Source of the DNA: Pigoraptor vietnamica
Taxonomy: Eukaryota > Opisthokonta > Filasterea
Direction of reading: 5' to 3'
Assembly (NCBI GenBank): GCA_943704525.1
Contig: CALSCQ010000627.1
Location: 1 to 19,175, forward strand
Length of the DNA stretch: 19,175 nt
Positions 17,503-19,175 of this stretch are shown piece after piece (the stretch's first letter is position 1; each line of letters opens with the position of its first letter). A program made the translations under genes and the position numbers. The notes under the pieces are model-generated. The model worked only from the letters and a program-made list of their open reading frames with translations, did not search any database and was not told the DNA's origin.

Positions 17503-18473
17503 TCACGCACTGCGCGCAGTGAGCACAACCACGTTCGGCGCGGCCTCCTCCGCATCGCATCCGTGCCGCTCTGCGACCCACTGAAGCGTCTCGGGCGCAT
17601 ACAGCGACACGTGCGTGATGTCGCGCAGGTACCACCACCCCTCGAATTGTGCGTCAGTCCGCAGCAGTTGCGTCATGACCACGCACACGCCGCCGGGCCG
17701 CTTCAGCAGCGCGAGCATCTTGGCAAAGTCGTCGCACGGCCGACGAAAGTGCTCTGCAGCCTCCGTGCACGTGATGTAGTCGAAGGGGGCGCTGAGTTCG
17801 CGGTCGCTGAGGGCATCCGGGAAAAAGAAAGGGTCGAAGTCGACGATGGATGTGAATCCGCGCTCTCGGAGTAACGTCGAGAGGGTCGGCGTGGGGCCGC
17901 ACCCGTAATCGACGCCTCGGGATGACGTGGGGCAACGGCGCGCTATCTCATGCGCAGCGGGAGAGAGAAAGTCGCGGTACCTGAGGTCGTAGTGGAAGGA
18001 GGGTTAATAAGATTCAATAAAGGTTGAAAGAGACGCACGGCTGTGCATCACACGCGTCCAACAGCCAAACACGGCGCAGATGGGCGCTACTGCTTTGCGT
18101 GCATCGCTCTCCTTTCTTCCCTTGCTTTCGTTATGCGACCACGCGAATGAAACGAATCGCAACCGGCGCCAACTGAATAAAGAATGCATCTTCCTCTGAA
18201 ATCGTAAACCCACTTTTCGTCCGCCGGCGAGTTGTGGTGGTGTTCGTAGCGCGCCTTCTCCCGTTCCATCGTCGCCTGCTGCTGCGGATGCACGAAGACG
18301 AGGCGACACCGCGCGCACCGGTAAAAATCGCGCTTGAACTGTCGCGAGTAGAAAGAGATGCAATCGCCATCGTGTCCATTTCCCCCTCCGCAACACAGAG
18401 GGCATTGCGTGGGGAGGGGAAGGGGCGATGGCACTGACGCCGCTACACTCGCACGCTCCGAATGCCGCGACAT
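17503..18473 (-). CDS. zinc-ribbon class I SAM-dependent methyltransferase
   Basis: Two exons, 18473-18214 and 17980-17503, joined in phase 2 (donor GTGGGT, acceptor CTCAG), giving 245 residues. CPLC (24-27) and CARC (53-56) form an N-terminal zinc ribbon, followed by LVFVHP and YEHHHNSPADEKYRDFL across the junction. The Rossmann SAM site is VDYGCGPTPT (110-119), with VDFDPFF (133-139) as the acidic second strand, TEAAEH (159-164), LLKRPGG (178-184) and WWYLRDITHVSLY (202-214). This order and these motifs match, from memory, a compact family common in bacteria and annotated only as methyltransferase; the substrate is unknown. I chose the ATG at 18473 because it is the nearest in-frame start before CPLC. 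A longer frame reaches 18740 but adds Arg-rich sequence without motifs. The 22-residue leader, rich in Ser, Ala and Arg, might target an organelle. Confidence 0.88.
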
Positions 18474-18798
18474 TCCGCTCGTGTGCGCACGCGACCAAGG
18501 CGACTGCGCGTGCGTCCCTCTGCGAGAAATCGGTGTGTGACGAAGCCAATCGTGGGGGCGATTGAGAGCCCTTGCCGTGCTATTCCGACGCAGACCCACG
18601 CCACGCCAAGCGACGACGGCGGCGACAGTCCGCGTCACTCCGCGCACGAGACCGAAAGGGCGCGCTTTCACGGCGTGCATTCCATTGCGAGTTCGATGGC
18701 GAAAGACATGTCGCCCACGTAAACGCGAATTCACAACCACGGAGTTGTTCGGTTCTTACGCCACGCACTAATAGTAGCCGTGAGCCGTCCGTCGTCCA

Positions 18799-18857
18799 CA
18801 CACATGCACACGCGCACGGACGCAGACACACGCAGGCACACGCACACATACACACGT
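18799..18857. repeat. CA/CACG microsatellite
   Basis: Irregular (CA)n with CACGCA and GCAC interruptions, upstream of the methyltransferase gene. Confidence 0.8.
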
Positions 18858-19056
18858 GCACTCCAACTCAACGGGAGTTACCATCCTAAAAACGTGGACA
18901 ATTGTTGGCGGACACCATCATAATGTAACAAGGGGTGAGGGTTAGAGCATACACGTGTCCTGCCTAACGACAGCGTGTGGCTTTTCGTGCGAAAATGTCC
19001 CCGGTCGTTAACACGCCTCTTTTAACTTGAGGTACGTCTATTACTTTCTCATGTGG

Positions 19057-19175
<119 letters not shown>

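Noticed and set aside
18474-18740. Longer N-terminus for the methyltransferase, starting at 18740
   Set aside because: The added residues are Arg-rich with no motif, and the compact family normally begins close to the first CPLC.

Overview
This is nuclear DNA from a GC-rich, intron-rich eukaryote, most likely a protist. No bacterial operon layout is visible. Coding frames are interrupted by short introns (79-284 bases) bounded by GT and AG, the intergenic DNA is rich in TG/CA microsatellites, and two products are eukaryote-specific (a heat shock factor and a PAS-kinase-type PAS protein). I cannot name the lineage from this window. All exon boundaries were placed by eye, using reading-frame continuity, splice dinucleotides and protein-family expectation.

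Layout, left to right. 89-1801 (minus): four-exon gene for a protein with a PAS domain like that of PAS kinase but no kinase domain. 2608-4081 (minus): three-exon heat shock transcription factor. 4082-5870: long intergenic region with an AT-rich island (about 4600-4980) holding clustered CCAAT boxes and a 30-codon signal-peptide-like ORF, followed by a TG tract. 5871-6904 (minus): F-box-like protein, apparently interrupted by a one-base frameshift. 6905-7290: shared divergent promoter region carrying an 18-bp palindrome of two E-boxes. 7291-15568 (plus): a 17-exon gene for a predicted 1990-residue alpha-solenoid (HEAT/ARM-like) protein of unrecognised family. 16200-16827 (minus): two-exon gene for a low-complexity Gln/Gly/Ser-rich protein, with a TATA box and a four-unit heat shock element upstream. 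17503-18473 (minus): a bacterial-style zinc-ribbon SAM-dependent methyltransferase split by one intron. 18474-19175: intergenic DNA ending in a (CGTG)n/(TG)n tract that runs off the window.

The clearest functional link is between the heat shock factor at 2608-4081 and the heat shock element upstream of the Gln/Gly-rich gene, which suggests that the latter is a stress-induced disordered protein. The other genes have no obvious pathway in common. A feature of the whole window is the 5' splice-site consensus GTGNG(T/C): 21 of the 23 introns I placed start GTG rather than GTA.
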